A DNA stretch of 64,000 nucleotides, from positions 1 to 64,000 of the forward strand of contig JAPKAY010000017.1 of assembly GCA_028825045.1 (NCBI GenBank). The letters run 5' to 3'. Under the pieces are notes generated by a model, which did not search any database, had not been told where the DNA came from, and worked only from the letters and a program-made list of their open reading frames with translations. Shown here one piece after another: positions 37,427 to 46,695 of the stretch (positions are counted from its first letter, which is position 1; each line of letters begins with the position of its first letter). This DNA comes from Halioglobus sp. (GTDB taxonomy: Bacteria; Pseudomonadota; Gammaproteobacteria; Pseudomonadales; Halieaceae). A program made the position numbers and the translations under genes.

Positions 37427-38406
37427 TGGGTCGGCGCGAAAACCTTCGTCGCAAGGAAGGTGCCAGTCCCAGTGAGGCGAACCTTAGGGATCGCTATCAT
37501 GGTTGGTTGCAGCACCACCGGCTTTCGGCTGCAGACAGCCTACTGCGAGTGTTGGATAATCTGGGCCCCAGCCTGCTGACATGGCTGGTGATCGGCATTG
37601 CCCTCGCGCTGCCGGTTGGATTGAACGTTGCCTTGGACAACGTAAACGAATTGAGCGCCGGATGGGATAGCCCCGCTCAAATCTCAGTTTTCCTGCAGGA
37701 GGGTATATCCGCTGACCGGGCAAACCAACTTGAAATAGAGTTGAGCGCGCGCGAGGATATTGCCCAGACACAGTTTGTTTCACGAGAAGAGGCGCTTGCC
37801 GAATTCAGTACCCTCTCAGGATTTGCCGATGTGTTGGCCAGTTTGCAGAAAAACCCATTGCCCAACCTGATACTTATTACCCCGACTGACAACCTTCAAG
37901 GGTCGAGTGTATCTGCGCTGCGCGAGAGTATTCAGGGTATGCCCGATGTTGCTGAAGCCGTGTTGGATATGGAGTGGCTGCAGCGACTCAACAGAATCAT
38001 GGAATTGAGCCGACGACTGGTAATGGCGATAGGGCTTATGCTCGTCGCGGGAGTGTTGTTGATTCTGGGAAACACCATACGCCTGGCTATTGAGAACCGC
38101 CGAGATGAGATCGTCATCGTCAAACTTGTGGGCGGGAGCAACGCCTTTGTGCGGCGCCCCTTTCTCTACACGGGTCTTTGGTATGGTGTTGGCGGTGGTG
38201 GGCTGGCGGCTTTACTGGTTTCGCTTTCGCTGTGGTATCTGGAGGAACCGGTAGGCAATTTGGTATTGCTCTACGGGAGTGCGTTTCAGTTGCGCGGCTT
38301 GGGGGTGATGGGGGCTCTGAACCTGATAACCCTGGGCGGACTGTTGGGGCTTGGTGGTGCCTGGCTGGCGGTTACTCGTCATATTGCTAGTATTGAACCG
38401 CGCTAG
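37423..38406 (+). CDS. ftsX: Cell division protein FtsX
   Basis: This 327-residue FtsX has a cytosolic N-terminal tail, a first transmembrane helix near residues 46-68, and a large periplasmic loop (about 70-185) that binds the amidase activator EnvC. Three C-terminal helices follow, with the conserved LGNTIRLAIENRRDEIVIVKLVGGSNAFVRRPFLY segment. Length is within the family range (E. coli 352). It is the last gene of ftsYEX, with its start overlapping the ftsE stop. The next gene, rpoH, has its own regulated promoter. Confidence 0.96.
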   Translation: MMGRRENLRRKEGASPSEANLRDRYHGWLQHHRLSAADSLLRVLDNLGPSLLTWLVIGIALALPVGLNVALDNVNELSAGWDSPAQISVFLQEGISADRANQLEIELSAREDIAQTQFVSREEALAEFSTLSGFADVLASLQKNPLPNLILITPTDNLQGSSVSALRESIQGMPDVAEAVLDMEWLQRLNRIMELSRRLVMAIGLMLVAGVLLILGNTIRLAIENRRDEIVIVKLVGGSNAFVRRPFLYTGLWYGVGGGGLAALLVSLSLWYLEEPVGNLVLLYGSAFQLRGLGVMGALNLITLGGLLGLGGAWLAVTRHIASIEPR

Positions 38407-38485
38407 TTCTTCGTTGGACAGGCTGCAGGGTGGTGATCATAAGTAATTGAATTTATTGAAGTAAATAATACGTTTCTGCAAAAAA

Positions 38486-38514
38486 TTGAACTTTCTCGCT
38501 ATTAGCACTCTAAC
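38486..38514 (+). promoter_or_regulatory. Sigma70-like promoter of rpoH
   Basis: TTGAAC (38486-38491) and TCTAAC (38509-38514) are 17 bases apart. The -10 box lies inside the CIRCE operator, so repressor binding would block it. Predicted transcription starts near 38521, about 40 bases before the rpoH ATG. Confidence 0.5.
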
Positions 38515-38528
38515 TTAAAGAGTGCTAA
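38502..38528 (+). promoter_or_regulatory. CIRCE element (HrcA operator) upstream of rpoH
   Basis: TTAGCACTC (38502-38510), nine bases, then GAGTGCTAA (38520-38528): both half-sites match the CIRCE consensus exactly. CIRCE is the operator for the heat-shock repressor HrcA, whose folding depends on GroEL. It is 33 bases before the rpoH start and overlaps the predicted -10 box. HrcA is absent from enterics and Pseudomonas, so this implies an hrcA gene elsewhere in this genome. Confidence 0.93.
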
Positions 38529-38561
38529 TATCCTTGTCCGAAATTGAGTGGGGGTCGAGAA

Positions 38562-39416
38562 ATGAAGAAGAGCCTACAGCCAGTTGATCAGATGGTTCCG
38601 GGAGCCAACCTGCCAGCCTATGTTCAGGCGGTCGGTACTATTGCCGTGCTGAGTATCGAGCGCGAGCGCGAATTAGCCCAGGACCTCTACTACAACGAAA
38701 ATTTGCAGGCGGCGCGCGAATTGGTAATGTCACATTTGCGCTTCGTGGTGCACATTGCGCGCAGCTATTCTGGCTACGGCCTCGCTGAGGCGGACCTGAT
38801 TCAGGAAGGCAACGTGGGTCTGATGAAGGCGGTCAAACGCTTTGACCCTGAGAGAGGTGTGCGCCTGGTCTCTTTCGCAATCCACTGGATCAAAGCAGAA
38901 ATGCATGAATTCATTTTGCGTAATTGGCGCATTGTGAAAGTGGCGACCACCAAGGCACAGCGAAAATTGTTCTTCAACCTGCGCAGCGCTAAAAAGACCC
39001 TGTCCTGGTTAAACTCGGCGGAGGCACAGGCCATTGCTGATGATCTGAATGTTGATGTAAAGGAAGTTCAGCGCATGGAGGGTCGTCTGAGCAGTCGTGA
39101 TCTGGGCTATGACCAGCCCACGGATGCGGATGATGATAATGCCTGGCAAGCCCCCCAGTATTACCTTGAGGATCAGAGCTCTGACCCCGCCGCGGCAGTA
39201 GAGTCTGATGACTGGCAGGACAACAGCGAGACACAGCTTCATAACGCCCTGGCCGATTTGGACGAGCGCAGCCGCGACATATTGTCTCAGCGCTGGCTGT
39301 CAGAGAAGAAATCCACACTGCACCAATTGGCGGCCCAGTATGGTGTTTCTGCGGAGCGTATCAGGCAGCTTGAACAATCTGCGATGAAAAAGCTGCGAAC
39401 GACCATCGCCGCTTAG
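38562..39416 (+). CDS. rpoH: RNA polymerase heat-shock sigma factor (sigma 32)
   Basis: This 284-residue sigma factor has the same length as E. coli RpoH. Region 2 contains LVMSHLRFVVHIARSYSGYGL, ADLIQEGNVGLMKAVKRFDP and FAIHWIKAEMHEFILRNWRIVK. The RpoH box QRKLFFNLR (133-141), specific to sigma 32, is intact. Region 4 ends with LAAQYGVSAERIRQLEQSAMKKLR. The ATG at 38562 has a G-rich ribosome binding site; a TTG at 38544 is an unlikely alternative. The CIRCE operator upstream suggests transcriptional control by HrcA on top of any RNA-thermometer or protein-stability control. Confidence 0.98.
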   Translation: MKKSLQPVDQMVPGANLPAYVQAVGTIAVLSIERERELAQDLYYNENLQAARELVMSHLRFVVHIARSYSGYGLAEADLIQEGNVGLMKAVKRFDPERGVRLVSFAIHWIKAEMHEFILRNWRIVKVATTKAQRKLFFNLRSAKKTLSWLNSAEAQAIADDLNVDVKEVQRMEGRLSSRDLGYDQPTDADDDNAWQAPQYYLEDQSSDPAAAVESDDWQDNSETQLHNALADLDERSRDILSQRWLSEKKSTLHQLAAQYGVSAERIRQLEQSAMKKLRTTIAA

Positions 39417-39429
39417 CCCCCACCACGAT

Positions 39430-39455
39430 AGAGGCGGTATCACCGCCTCTTTGTT
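39430..39455 (+). terminator. Terminator of rpoH
   Basis: AGAGGCGGT (39430-39438) pairs perfectly with ACCGCCTCT (39442-39450) around a three-base loop, followed by TTGTT. It starts 13 bases after the rpoH stop. Confidence 0.85.
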
Positions 39456-39466
39456 ACACTGTCCCC

Positions 39467-39844
39467 ATGGCTAAACTTTTTATTACCTTGGCATCTCTTA
39501 GCGCAATGCTAGCGGTCGCTTTTGGCGCTTTTGGCGCACATGCTCTGAAAGGGAGGTTGGATGACTACTCCCTGGGTGTTTTCGAAACTGCCGTTCAGTA
39601 CCACTTCCATCATAGTTTTGCCTTGCTGCTGGTGGGGGTCATCGCCCTAAGCCAGCCCCAGACTGCGATGCTCAAGAGCAGTGGTTGGCTGTTCCTGCTG
39701 GGTATTATAATTTTCTCCGGTAGCCTGTATTTGCTGAGTTTAACCGGAGTACGCTGGCTAGGTGCCGTCACCCCTTTGGGTGGTCTGGCATTTATCGCTG
39801 GCTGGGCCTGTCTTGCGGCAGCGGGCTGGAAACTAGTCGTCTGA
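39467..39844 (+). CDS. DUF423 family membrane protein
   Basis: This 125-residue protein has four predicted transmembrane helices and the DUF423 signature: FGAFGAHALKGRL at the first helix, then FETAVQYHFHHSFALLLVG and FSGSLYLLSLTG, ending with VTPLGGLAFIAGW. The family (E. coli YgdD) is widespread and of unknown function. It lies between rpoH and trmB, 25 bases before the trmB start, so it may be co-transcribed with trmB. Confidence 0.9.
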   Translation: MAKLFITLASLSAMLAVAFGAFGAHALKGRLDDYSLGVFETAVQYHFHHSFALLLVGVIALSQPQTAMLKSSGWLFLLGIIIFSGSLYLLSLTGVRWLGAVTPLGGLAFIAGWACLAAAGWKLVV

Positions 39845-39869
39845 TTCATTCGACTTAGCGAGACCTCTC

Positions 39870-40556
39870 ATGACGGATCTCAAAAAGGGACGGCCTATTC
39901 GCAGCTATGTGTTGCGCTCCGGACGCATGACTCCTGGCCAGAGGCGGGCTTTTGAGGAAGGCTGGCAGCAGTGGGGGCTTGAATATGACCCGCGTGAAAT
40001 CGAGCTGGATGCCATATTTGGACGCGCCGGCCCGTATATACTTGAAATAGGGTTTGGAATGGGTCAATCCCTTGTGGAGATGGCGCTGGCTGAACCAGAC
40101 AGTAACTTTATCGGTATTGAAGTGCACAAGCCGGGTGTTGGGCGGTTGCTGCACAGCATGGCGGAACACGATGTCGATAGTATTCGAGTCTACTGCCACG
40201 ACGCCGTGGAAATCCTTCAGAACTGTATTCCTGATAGATCACTTGATTCGATACAAATTTTTTTCCCCGACCCCTGGCATAAAAAACGCCATAACAAGCG
40301 GCGCCTTATTCAGCGTGGTTTTGTGCTGCAGTTGATAAGCAAACTGAAGCCGGGGGGGCTTTTGCATTTGGCGACCGACTGGGAAGACTACGCTCACCAG
40401 ATGATGGAGGTGCTGAGTGGTGCAGAGGGCTTATCCAATACCTGTGGCGAGAGTCATTTTTCTCCGCGCCCTAAACGCCGACCGCTTACCAAATTTGAGT
40501 TGCGTGGCGAACGCCTTGGGCATGGGGTTTGGGACTTGATTTTCGCTCGCGCTTGA
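39870..40556 (+). CDS. trmB: tRNA (guanine(46)-N(7))-methyltransferase
   Basis: This 228-residue SAM-dependent enzyme forms m7G at position 46 of the tRNA variable loop. It shows IRSYVLRSGRMTPGQRRAF, the SAM motif LEIGFGMGQSLVEMA, NFIGIEVHKPGVGRLL, and the catalytic IQIFFPDPWHKKRHNKRR block. The C-terminal RPLTKFELRGERLGHGVWDL segment (T-x-[FY]-E) is intact. Length is close to E. coli TrmB (239). Its 3' end is convergent with hemW. Confidence 0.96.
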   Translation: MTDLKKGRPIRSYVLRSGRMTPGQRRAFEEGWQQWGLEYDPREIELDAIFGRAGPYILEIGFGMGQSLVEMALAEPDSNFIGIEVHKPGVGRLLHSMAEHDVDSIRVYCHDAVEILQNCIPDRSLDSIQIFFPDPWHKKRHNKRRLIQRGFVLQLISKLKPGGLLHLATDWEDYAHQMMEVLSGAEGLSNTCGESHFSPRPKRRPLTKFELRGERLGHGVWDLIFARA

Positions 40557-40565
40557 AGATGCTAA

Positions 40566-40582
40566 GGACTATCTGCTAGTCC
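40566..40582. terminator. Hairpin between trmB and hemW
   Basis: GGACTA (40566-40571) and TAGTCC (40577-40582) form a perfect six-pair stem with a five-base loop, overlapping the hemW stop codon. No T run follows on either strand. It may serve as a 3' end hairpin for both convergent genes. Confidence 0.35.
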
Positions 40583-41715
40583 GGAAGAAACTCTGACACA
40601 ACACTATCTAAAAAACGACGACCAATCCCGGTAGCGCAGATAGCGTCACCGTCTCGTTGAAGCAGCTCACGCCGGCAGAGTGATTCCAACTGCGGCTCCA
40701 ATTGTTCGTAGCTCAACCCCGTCCGCGCACCAAACTGCTGCAAGGTAAAGCCGTCATTCAGGCGCAACGCGTTCATCATAAATTCCCCGACGACCTCGCT
40801 CAGCTCAAGAATTCTAGTACTAGCAACAAAACCTCCTGCTCCCGGCGACATGTATTCATCTGGCTGACGTCGCTTGGCATAACGCTCAATGTGACCATCG
40901 GCAAAACTGATCTTGCCATGCGCGCCTGCCCCAATCCCAAGATAATCTCCAAAGGACCAGTAGTTGCGATTGTGTTGGCAGTTGAATCCACCCCGGCTAT
41001 ACGCGGAAACCTCATACTGTGCGTAGCCACTGGCGGCCAACAACTGCTCACCGTGTTGCTGAATATCCGCAAGTAGATCTTCAACGGGGAGTGTTGGTGG
41101 ACGTGTGTGAAATACCGTATTCGGTTCGATGGTCAGTTGATACCAGGAGAGGTGCCCAGGTTCAAATGCAATTGCGCATTGCAGATCTTTCTCGGCAGTC
41201 TCCAGGGTTTGTTCGGGAAGACCGTGCATCAAATCCAAATTAACACTATTGAATCCGGCATCACGGGCGTACTCGATAGCGGCGTGTGCCTGATCGCTAT
41301 TGTGAACTCTCCCCAAAGACTGAAGAAGAGCGTCATCGAAACTTTGGATACCAATCGACAAGCGATTAACGCCAGCTTCCCTGAAAGAGCAAAACTTGTC
41401 AGCATCTGCACTTCCAGGGTTTGCCTCCATGGTGGATTCCAGTGTTGCGGACAGTGGCACGATGTTTTTTATACCCCGCAACAATTGCTCAACGCCATTG
41501 GCCGAGAATAAACTGGGCGTGCCACCTCCAATAAAAAGAGTGTCTACCGTTCGACCCTGCAGTAGTGGAAGGTCTTCGCGTAAATCCTGTAGCAAGACGT
41601 CGATATAACGTTGCTCGGGCACAATGCTTGTTTCATGAGAATTAAAATCGCAGTACGGACACTTACGCTCACACCAAGGCAGGTGGATATAGAGCCCCAG
41701 CGGCGGCAATAGCAT
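40576..41715 (-). CDS. hemW: Radical SAM heme chaperone HemW
   Basis: This 379-residue radical SAM protein has the cluster-binding CxxxCxxC (C15, C19, C22 in WCERKCPYCDFN), GGGTPSLF, and the EANPGSAD and NRLSIGIQSFDD blocks, plus a C-terminal HemN-type domain. It lacks the extra cysteine that distinguishes true coproporphyrinogen dehydrogenase HemN (CxF rather than CxC). This fits HemW, which binds heme and delivers it to acceptor proteins. Length equals E. coli HemW (378). Its ATG overlaps the rdgB TAA by one base, and it is the last gene of the yggS-to-hemW run. Confidence 0.93.
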   Translation of the reverse strand: MLLPPLGLYIHLPWCERKCPYCDFNSHETSIVPEQRYIDVLLQDLREDLPLLQGRTVDTLFIGGGTPSLFSANGVEQLLRGIKNIVPLSATLESTMEANPGSADADKFCSFREAGVNRLSIGIQSFDDALLQSLGRVHNSDQAHAAIEYARDAGFNSVNLDLMHGLPEQTLETAEKDLQCAIAFEPGHLSWYQLTIEPNTVFHTRPPTLPVEDLLADIQQHGEQLLAASGYAQYEVSAYSRGGFNCQHNRNYWSFGDYLGIGAGAHGKISFADGHIERYAKRRQPDEYMSPGAGGFVASTRILELSEVVGEFMMNALRLNDGFTLQQFGARTGLSYEQLEPQLESLCRRELLQRDGDAICATGIGRRFLDSVVSEFLPD

Positions 41716-42320
41716 TAACTCTGACGCAGCGCTTCGAATAGAAGTGTGCTGGCCTTCGCGCGGTGGCTAATGCGGTTTTTAATGCTGGGGTCCAATTCTG
41801 CAGAGCTACATTCATGCTCAGGAACGTAAAACAATGGATCGTAACCAAAACCATTTTCGCCGTGCGGCTCAAACAAGATAGAGCCTTCCCAGCTACCGTG
41901 GCAGACCAGCGGTGTTGGGTCCAGAGCATGTCGCAAGTAGACCAGCACGCAGTGAAAACGGGCACCCCGTTGGTCCTTGGAAAGATCACCCAACGCCGTC
42001 AATAGTTTGGCATTGTTGGCCTCGTCTCCAGCGCCGGAATAGCGCGCGGAATGAATTCCAGGCGCGCCGTTGAGGAAGTCGACTTCCAAACCGGAGTCAT
42101 CAGCAATGGCGGGTAAACCAGTATGCTGGGCAGCTGCCCGCGCTTTGATGAGTGCGTTTTCGACAAAGCTAAGGCCATTTTCCTCAACCTCCTGCACTTC
42201 AAATTGAGACTGGGGCTTGAGCGTGAGTCCTAAGGGGGCAAGAACTTCAGCCAACTCTCGCAACTTGCCGGTGTTTCCGCTGGCCAATACCACAGACTGG
42301 TTGTGGGATGGGTCTGTCAT
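41715..42320 (-). CDS. rdgB: XTP/dITP pyrophosphatase
   Basis: This 201-residue Ham1/RdgB-family enzyme hydrolyses non-canonical purine triphosphates (XTP, dITP) to keep them out of DNA and RNA. Motifs are [14 protein letters not shown] near the N-terminus, [48 protein letters not shown] and the C-terminal SHRAKA. Length is close to E. coli RdgB (197). The start ATG 42320 overlaps the stop of the DUF4426 gene (ATGA), and the frame upstream is not conserved. Confidence 0.96.
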   Translation of the reverse strand: MTDPSHNQSVVLASGNTGKLRELAEVLAPLGLTLKPQSQFEVQEVEENGLSFVENALIKARAAAQHTGLPAIADDSGLEVDFLNGAPGIHSARYSGAGDEANNAKLLTALGDLSKDQRGARFHCVLVYLRHALDPTPLVCHGSWEGSILFEPHGENGFGYDPLFYVPEHECSSAELDPSIKNRISHRAKASTLLFEALRQS

Positions 42321-42748
42321 CAGTCGGTATACAGCTGATGTTTGAACTTGAATGTGTAGGTTTCCTGGGCGCCTGTCGGGCGGAAGTCCATCTCGAAAAA
42401 GCGCCACTCTTCATTGATAAAAGCGAATTCGGCGATGTAGTAAATGGCCTCTCCCTCCCGAATTTCTTTGAATTCCAAGGATTGGTTTTGTATGAGATCC
42501 CAAGTACGGCCCTTCAACATCATGGCACGGGGAGCACTGCCTTCGGCCAATTTTTCACGAACTGCCAGGTTGAGAATAGCGCGCTTTTCGCTGCGTGTGA
42601 TGTTGTAGGCGGCTGCAATTTCCGGGGCCAGAAAAGTCGTGTTCACCACGCTGTAGTGAAGTTCATAGGGGCCGAAGGTTTCAGACTGTTGTGCCAGGAC
42701 TGAGCTCGACAGAATAGTTAACCAAAAGAGTGCAAAACGAATTCTCAT
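42320..42748 (-). CDS. DUF4426 family periplasmic protein
   Basis: This 142-residue protein has a signal peptide ([21 protein letters not shown]) and one DUF4426 domain: the [24 protein letters not shown] core, then ILNLAVREK and a C-terminal beta-rich part. The family is conserved beside metW/rdgB in Pseudomonas and relatives; function unknown. ATG 42760 is in frame four codons upstream, directly after the metW stop, and cannot be excluded. Its stop overlaps the rdgB start, so translation is probably coupled. Confidence 0.85.
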   Translation of the reverse strand: MRIRFALFWLTILSSSVLAQQSETFGPYELHYSVVNTTFLAPEIAAAYNITRSEKRAILNLAVREKLAEGSAPRAMMLKGRTWDLIQNQSLEFKEIREGEAIYYIAEFAFINEEWRFFEMDFRPTGAQETYTFKFKHQLYTD

Positions 42749-42761
42749 AGGTCCTCGCATG

Positions 42762-43352
42762 TCAGCGGGTAATGCGATAGATCGCCGTAGTGGCGAACAG
42801 GTTAGGCCATTTGTTTGACAATAGCGGTGTGGGCCGGGTGTTGCCTACGACATCCCTAGCTAATATGCGGATACCTTTTTCCTGGCAGAGCTCCTCGAAA
42901 TCTTTCACCGTACAGAAATGGATATTGGGCGTGTTGTACCAGGTATAGGGCATGAGTTTGGAAATAGGCATGTGTCCTCCTATACCCAGCATGAGGCGAC
43001 AGCGCCAGTGGCCAAAATTCGGGAAAGTGACAATTCCCTCGCGACCAATACGCAACATCTCCTCCAATACCCGGTCCGGATAATTCACCGCCTGTAGGGC
43101 CAGGGCCAGCACCACGGTATCGAAGCTGTGGTCGGGAAAATTAGCGAGGCTCTCGTCCATATTTTGCTCTACTACATTGATGCCGCGGGCGATGGCGGCA
43201 GTGATGTACTCCCGGTCGATTTCCAGACCGGTACCACGAACCTGTCGCTGATCGCGCAGAGACTCCAGAAACACGCCGTCGCCACAACCCAAATCAAGTA
43301 CCCGCGAGCCAGGGTCAATCCAGCGTTGAATGTGGGATAGGTCGAGGCGCAT
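42762..43352 (-). CDS. metW: Methionine biosynthesis protein MetW
   Basis: This 196-residue SAM-methyltransferase-like protein has the motif I block VLDLGCGDGVFLESL, then GLEIDREYI, the DHSFDTVVLALALQAV segment and FPNFGHWRCRLML, all typical of MetW. MetW is found next to MetX in many proteobacteria and is needed for homoserine acyltransferase function there; it forms a complex with MetX. Its start overlaps the metX stop by one base (TAATG). Confidence 0.95.
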   Translation of the reverse strand: MRLDLSHIQRWIDPGSRVLDLGCGDGVFLESLRDQRQVRGTGLEIDREYITAAIARGINVVEQNMDESLANFPDHSFDTVVLALALQAVNYPDRVLEEMLRIGREGIVTFPNFGHWRCRLMLGIGGHMPISKLMPYTWYNTPNIHFCTVKDFEELCQEKGIRILARDVVGNTRPTPLLSNKWPNLFATTAIYRITR

Positions 43353-44500
43353 TAGTCGCTTGCTCCCACGCGAAGCATATAGGCGTGAAATACATCAAGG
43401 TAACGCGGAATGGGAAGCAAAAAAGCGTCATGCCCTTCATTGGCTTCAATCTCGGCGTAGCTCACTGGTCGGTCTGCCTCGATAAGCGCATTAACAATCT
43501 CGCGTGAGCGTTGCGGAGAAAACCGCCAGTCAGTAGAAAACGAGACCACAAAAAAACTACTCTGCGATTGTTTGAAAGCTTCAACAGCGTTGCCGTCATA
43601 CTCCAGTGCGAGATCAAAATAGTCCAGGGCTCGGGTCATCAGTATGTAGGTGTTAGCGTCAAAGTTACTGGAGAATTGACTGCCCTGGTGGCGCAGGTAA
43701 CTCTGTACCTGGAATTCTGCGTCGGCCGTCTCTCCTCGGTTGAGGCTTCCGGAGCGCAGGTCACGACCAAATTTGTTCGCCATAGCATCGTCCGAGAGAT
43801 AGGTGATGTGGCCGATCATACGGGCCAGGGCGAGGCCTTGTGCTGGTATCGTATTGCTATCTTGGTAGCCGCCCCCGACAAACTCCGGGTCGGCTTCAAT
43901 GGCTTGGCGCGCGACCTCATTGAAAGCGAGATTCTGTGCACTGAGTTTGAGCGCCGCGGCGATCACAATGCAATGTTGAATTCGTTCCGGAAACTCTAGC
44001 GACCAACGCATGGCCTGCATGCCGCCGAGGCTGCCACCGATGACTGCTGCCCAGCAGTCAATTTCCAAAAGATCTGCCAATCGAGCCTGGCTGTGCACCC
44101 AGTCGGTAGTCCGCATCGGCGGAAAATCAGGACCCCATGTTTTACCGGTTGCCGGATTGATTGAACTGGGCCCGGTAGAGCCGTGGCAGCCACCCAAATT
44201 ATTGAGACTCACCACGAAAAAACGATCAGTGTCTATGGGTTTGCCGGGGCCGATACACTCGTCCCACCAACCTGCTTTTTTGTCCTCGGGCCCGTGAAAG
44301 CCTGCCGCATGATGGTTACCGCTGAGTGCGTGACAAATCAGAACAGCATTGGAATGTTGTTTATTGAGCGTGCCATAGGTTTCGTACACCAGCTCATAAC
44401 TGGGCAGCTCTCTGCCGCATACGAGCTTCAGTGGCTCGTCAAAGCGTGCAGTTTGCGGCGTGACGATGCCCACCGAGTGTTTATGCTCTGGTATGTTCAT
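43352..44500 (-). CDS. metX: Homoserine O-acyltransferase (probably O-succinyltransferase) MetX
   Basis: This 382-residue alpha/beta-hydrolase-fold enzyme acylates homoserine at the start of methionine synthesis. It has [10 protein letters not shown], the nucleophile elbow [12 protein letters not shown], and the catalytic Asp and His regions ([19 protein letters not shown]). MetX enzymes paired with MetW, as in Pseudomonas, generally use succinyl-CoA, so succinyltransferase is the better guess, though the specificity residues cannot be checked here. ATG 44500 is the chosen start; a GTG at 44509 adds three residues. It follows yggT by nine bases. Confidence 0.94.
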   Translation of the reverse strand: MNIPEHKHSVGIVTPQTARFDEPLKLVCGRELPSYELVYETYGTLNKQHSNAVLICHALSGNHHAAGFHGPEDKKAGWWDECIGPGKPIDTDRFFVVSLNNLGGCHGSTGPSSINPATGKTWGPDFPPMRTTDWVHSQARLADLLEIDCWAAVIGGSLGGMQAMRWSLEFPERIQHCIVIAAALKLSAQNLAFNEVARQAIEADPEFVGGGYQDSNTIPAQGLALARMIGHITYLSDDAMANKFGRDLRSGSLNRGETADAEFQVQSYLRHQGSQFSSNFDANTYILMTRALDYFDLALEYDGNAVEAFKQSQSSFFVVSFSTDWRFSPQRSREIVNALIEADRPVSYAEIEANEGHDAFLLPIPRYLDVFHAYMLRVGASD

Positions 44501-44509
44501 ACCGATCAC

Positions 44510-45094
44510 TTATAGCCAAGGTACAAGCCCCAAGATCCCCAGGGAAAAGGCGAGGTTCCTCAACACTATCTGGAGCACGTTGATAATGATAAACACCAGT
44601 ATCGGAGAAAAATCGAGGCCGCCCATGGCCGGCAGAACCTTCCGAAAGGGCGCCATCACCGGTTCAGTTATCTGATGAAGAAGATACAGGGCCGGATGAT
44701 TGCCCCCGGGCGCAATCCAGCTCAGCACGATCATCGCCAGTAGCGCGAAGAAATAGATCTTCAGCAAATAGGAGGCCAGCCCCAACACACCTACAAGCAG
44801 GAGCGGCAGCGGCGCCAGCATGGCGCCAGTTTGAATCAACACCAGCAAGGTCACCATCAGTATCTGCAGGATGAGCGCCAGTAGCAGCGACGCCAGATCC
44901 AGGCCACCAAAACCGGGTAGAATTTTACGCAGAGGGATAACCAGTGGATTAGTGACTTTCACCAGTGATTGGCTGATCGGGTTGTAGAAATCAGCACGCA
45001 CTGCTTGTAGCAGAAATCGCAGCAGCATCGCCAGTATATACAAGCCAAAAAATACGTAGATCAGATAAGTAAAAATATCGCTCAGGGCAGTCAT
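44510..45094 (-). CDS. yggT: YggT family membrane protein
   Basis: This 194-residue protein has two tandem YGGT repeats, each with two hydrophobic helices and the NPISQSLVKVTNPLVIPLRKILPGFGGLD-type motif (first at about 36-64, second as LHQITEPVMAPFRKVLPAMGGLDFSP). The family is widespread in bacteria beside proC and yggS and has been linked to osmotic tolerance and envelope integrity, without a defined mechanism. It lies 14 bases downstream of proC. Confidence 0.94.
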   Translation of the reverse strand: MTALSDIFTYLIYVFFGLYILAMLLRFLLQAVRADFYNPISQSLVKVTNPLVIPLRKILPGFGGLDLASLLLALILQILMVTLLVLIQTGAMLAPLPLLLVGVLGLASYLLKIYFFALLAMIVLSWIAPGGNHPALYLLHQITEPVMAPFRKVLPAMGGLDFSPILVFIIINVLQIVLRNLAFSLGILGLVPWL

Positions 45095-45108
45095 TGTTAC
45101 CTCTTTTC

Positions 45109-45948
45109 CTAGCCCATTTCCCGTGCCATTTCCGCAGCCCGGTCCGCGGCCGCACTCATAGCTCTTGCTACGATATTGTGCAGCCCGTCTTGCTCGAAGC
45201 TCGCAATGGCGCGTTCCGTTGTTCCGCCCGGGCTGGTAACCCGGCGCCGTAGTTCTACCAGATCAATATCTTTGTGTTCAAGGGCCATGCGTGAGGCACC
45301 AAAACCGGTCTCCAATGCCAAATTGGTCGCATCTTCCCGGTCCAGGCCCAACTGTTGGCCCGCATCTACCATGGCCTCCATGAACAGGAAAAAGTAGGCT
45401 GGCCCGCTGCCCGACAAGGCAGTAACCGCATCCAGCTCTTGCTCTGACTTTACCCAGAATGTCATGCCCACTGCCGACAAAATGGCCTGTGCAAAATTAC
45501 GCTGCCGCTCCGTGCTGGCCTCGTTGGCAAACAGGCCGCTGGCGCCGCATCGCAGTAGCGCAGGTGTGTTGGGCATGCAGCGCACAATAGCGGCTTTTGG
45601 TCCAAGTCTTGCCTGCATACTGGCGATTGTTACTCCCGCAGCGATAGAAATGACGACTGCCCCATTGGCGCTGACAGTCGCGGCGATACTGCTTGCCGCC
45701 TCAGCGATTATCTGTGGTTTTACTGCCAGTACAATTACGTCGGCAGTAGCCACTGCCTCTGCGTTGTCGTTATAAACGGCTACCGGAGCTGATTCGCGCA
45801 AACGCTCAAGACTTGCCGGGAATGGGTCCGCCGCACTGATTCTATCAGCTGGATGCCCACTGGCGAGCAAGCCCCCGATTATGCTGCTGGCCATATTGCC
45901 AGCACCGACAAATGCGATGTGGTGCGGGTGCCCGGAGCCGATTGTCAT
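45109..45948 (-). CDS. proC: Pyrroline-5-carboxylate reductase
   Basis: This 279-residue NAD(P)H-dependent enzyme catalyses the last step of proline synthesis. It has the Rossmann motif FVGAGNMASSIIGGLL near residues 14-29, VLAVKPQ, and RCMPNTPALLRCGASGLFAN. The signature SGSGPAYFFLFMEAMVDAGQQLGL and the C-terminal RRRVTSPGGTTERAIASFE follow. Length matches E. coli ProC (269). It is 54 bases downstream of yggS. Confidence 0.97.
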   Translation of the reverse strand: MTIGSGHPHHIAFVGAGNMASSIIGGLLASGHPADRISAADPFPASLERLRESAPVAVYNDNAEAVATADVIVLAVKPQIIAEAASSIAATVSANGAVVISIAAGVTIASMQARLGPKAAIVRCMPNTPALLRCGASGLFANEASTERQRNFAQAILSAVGMTFWVKSEQELDAVTALSGSGPAYFFLFMEAMVDAGQQLGLDREDATNLALETGFGASRMALEHKDIDLVELRRRVTSPGGTTERAIASFEQDGLHNIVARAMSAAADRAAEMAREMG

Positions 45949-46002
45949 GTGCTTTCCAACGAAAAAACAGTCCGACAGTATACACGGCGGCCGAGGCCAA
46001 AA

Positions 46003-46695
46003 TCACCTGTTACGGGGGCCGAAAATAGCAGTACCCACGCGGATGGCGCTTGCGCCCTCCAGTATGGCCGCTTCCAGGTCGTCGGACATGCCCATGGATA
46101 GGGTGTCGACAGCGGGTGCCAGGGGTCTAAGTTGCGCCAGGGCTTCGCGCATTAAACTGAAAACCTCGTGCTGTTGCGCTGTGCCTGCGTTGGCTGCGGG
46201 TATTGCCATCAAGCCGCGCAGCTGGAGGCGCGGTAGCTGAAGAATAGTGTGTGCCAGATTCGGTAGCTCTTTCATGCTCGCGCCAGATTTACTGGACTCA
46301 CCAGAGATGTTGATCTGTACACAGACCTGCAGTGGTGGAAGGTTTATTGGCCGCTGGTCGTTGAGTCGACGGGCGATTTTTTCGCGGTCGATAGTGTGTA
46401 CCCAGTCAAAATGCTTGGCGATGAGGCCTGTTTTGTTTGATTGGATGGGTCCGATGAAATGCCATATCAGTGGCAGGTCCTGCAGTGCCGTTATTTTTTG
46501 GACGGCCTCTTGTAGGTAGTTCTCACCAAAATTGACCAGCCCATGTGCATGGGCGACCCGAATATCTTCAGCTGGGCGGGTTTTGCTCACTGCAATGACA
46601 AGAATGTCACTATTGCCAAATTCGCTTTTTTCCGCGCTGCGCCGTACCCTTTGGCGTAGCTTTGGGATATTGTCGGAAATTAGTTGCTCGTTCAT
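46003..46695 (-). CDS. yggS: YggS family PLP homeostasis protein
   Basis: This 230-residue PLP-binding protein has a single alanine-racemase-like barrel without the second racemase domain. The PLP lysine is in VIAVSKTRP, followed by FGENYLQEAVQKI, WHFIGPIQSNKT, and the C-terminal LSMGMSDDLEAAILEGASAIRVGTAIFG. The family (human PLPBP) buffers pyridoxal phosphate and affects amino-acid metabolism. The start at ATG 46695 fits the family; a more upstream ATG (46731) adds 12 unconserved residues. It is divergent from pilT. Confidence 0.94.
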   Translation of the reverse strand: MNEQLISDNIPKLRQRVRRSAEKSEFGNSDILVIAVSKTRPAEDIRVAHAHGLVNFGENYLQEAVQKITALQDLPLIWHFIGPIQSNKTGLIAKHFDWVHTIDREKIARRLNDQRPINLPPLQVCVQINISGESSKSGASMKELPNLAHTILQLPRLQLRGLMAIPAANAGTAQQHEVFSLMREALAQLRPLAPAVDTLSMGMSDDLEAAILEGASAIRVGTAIFGPRNR

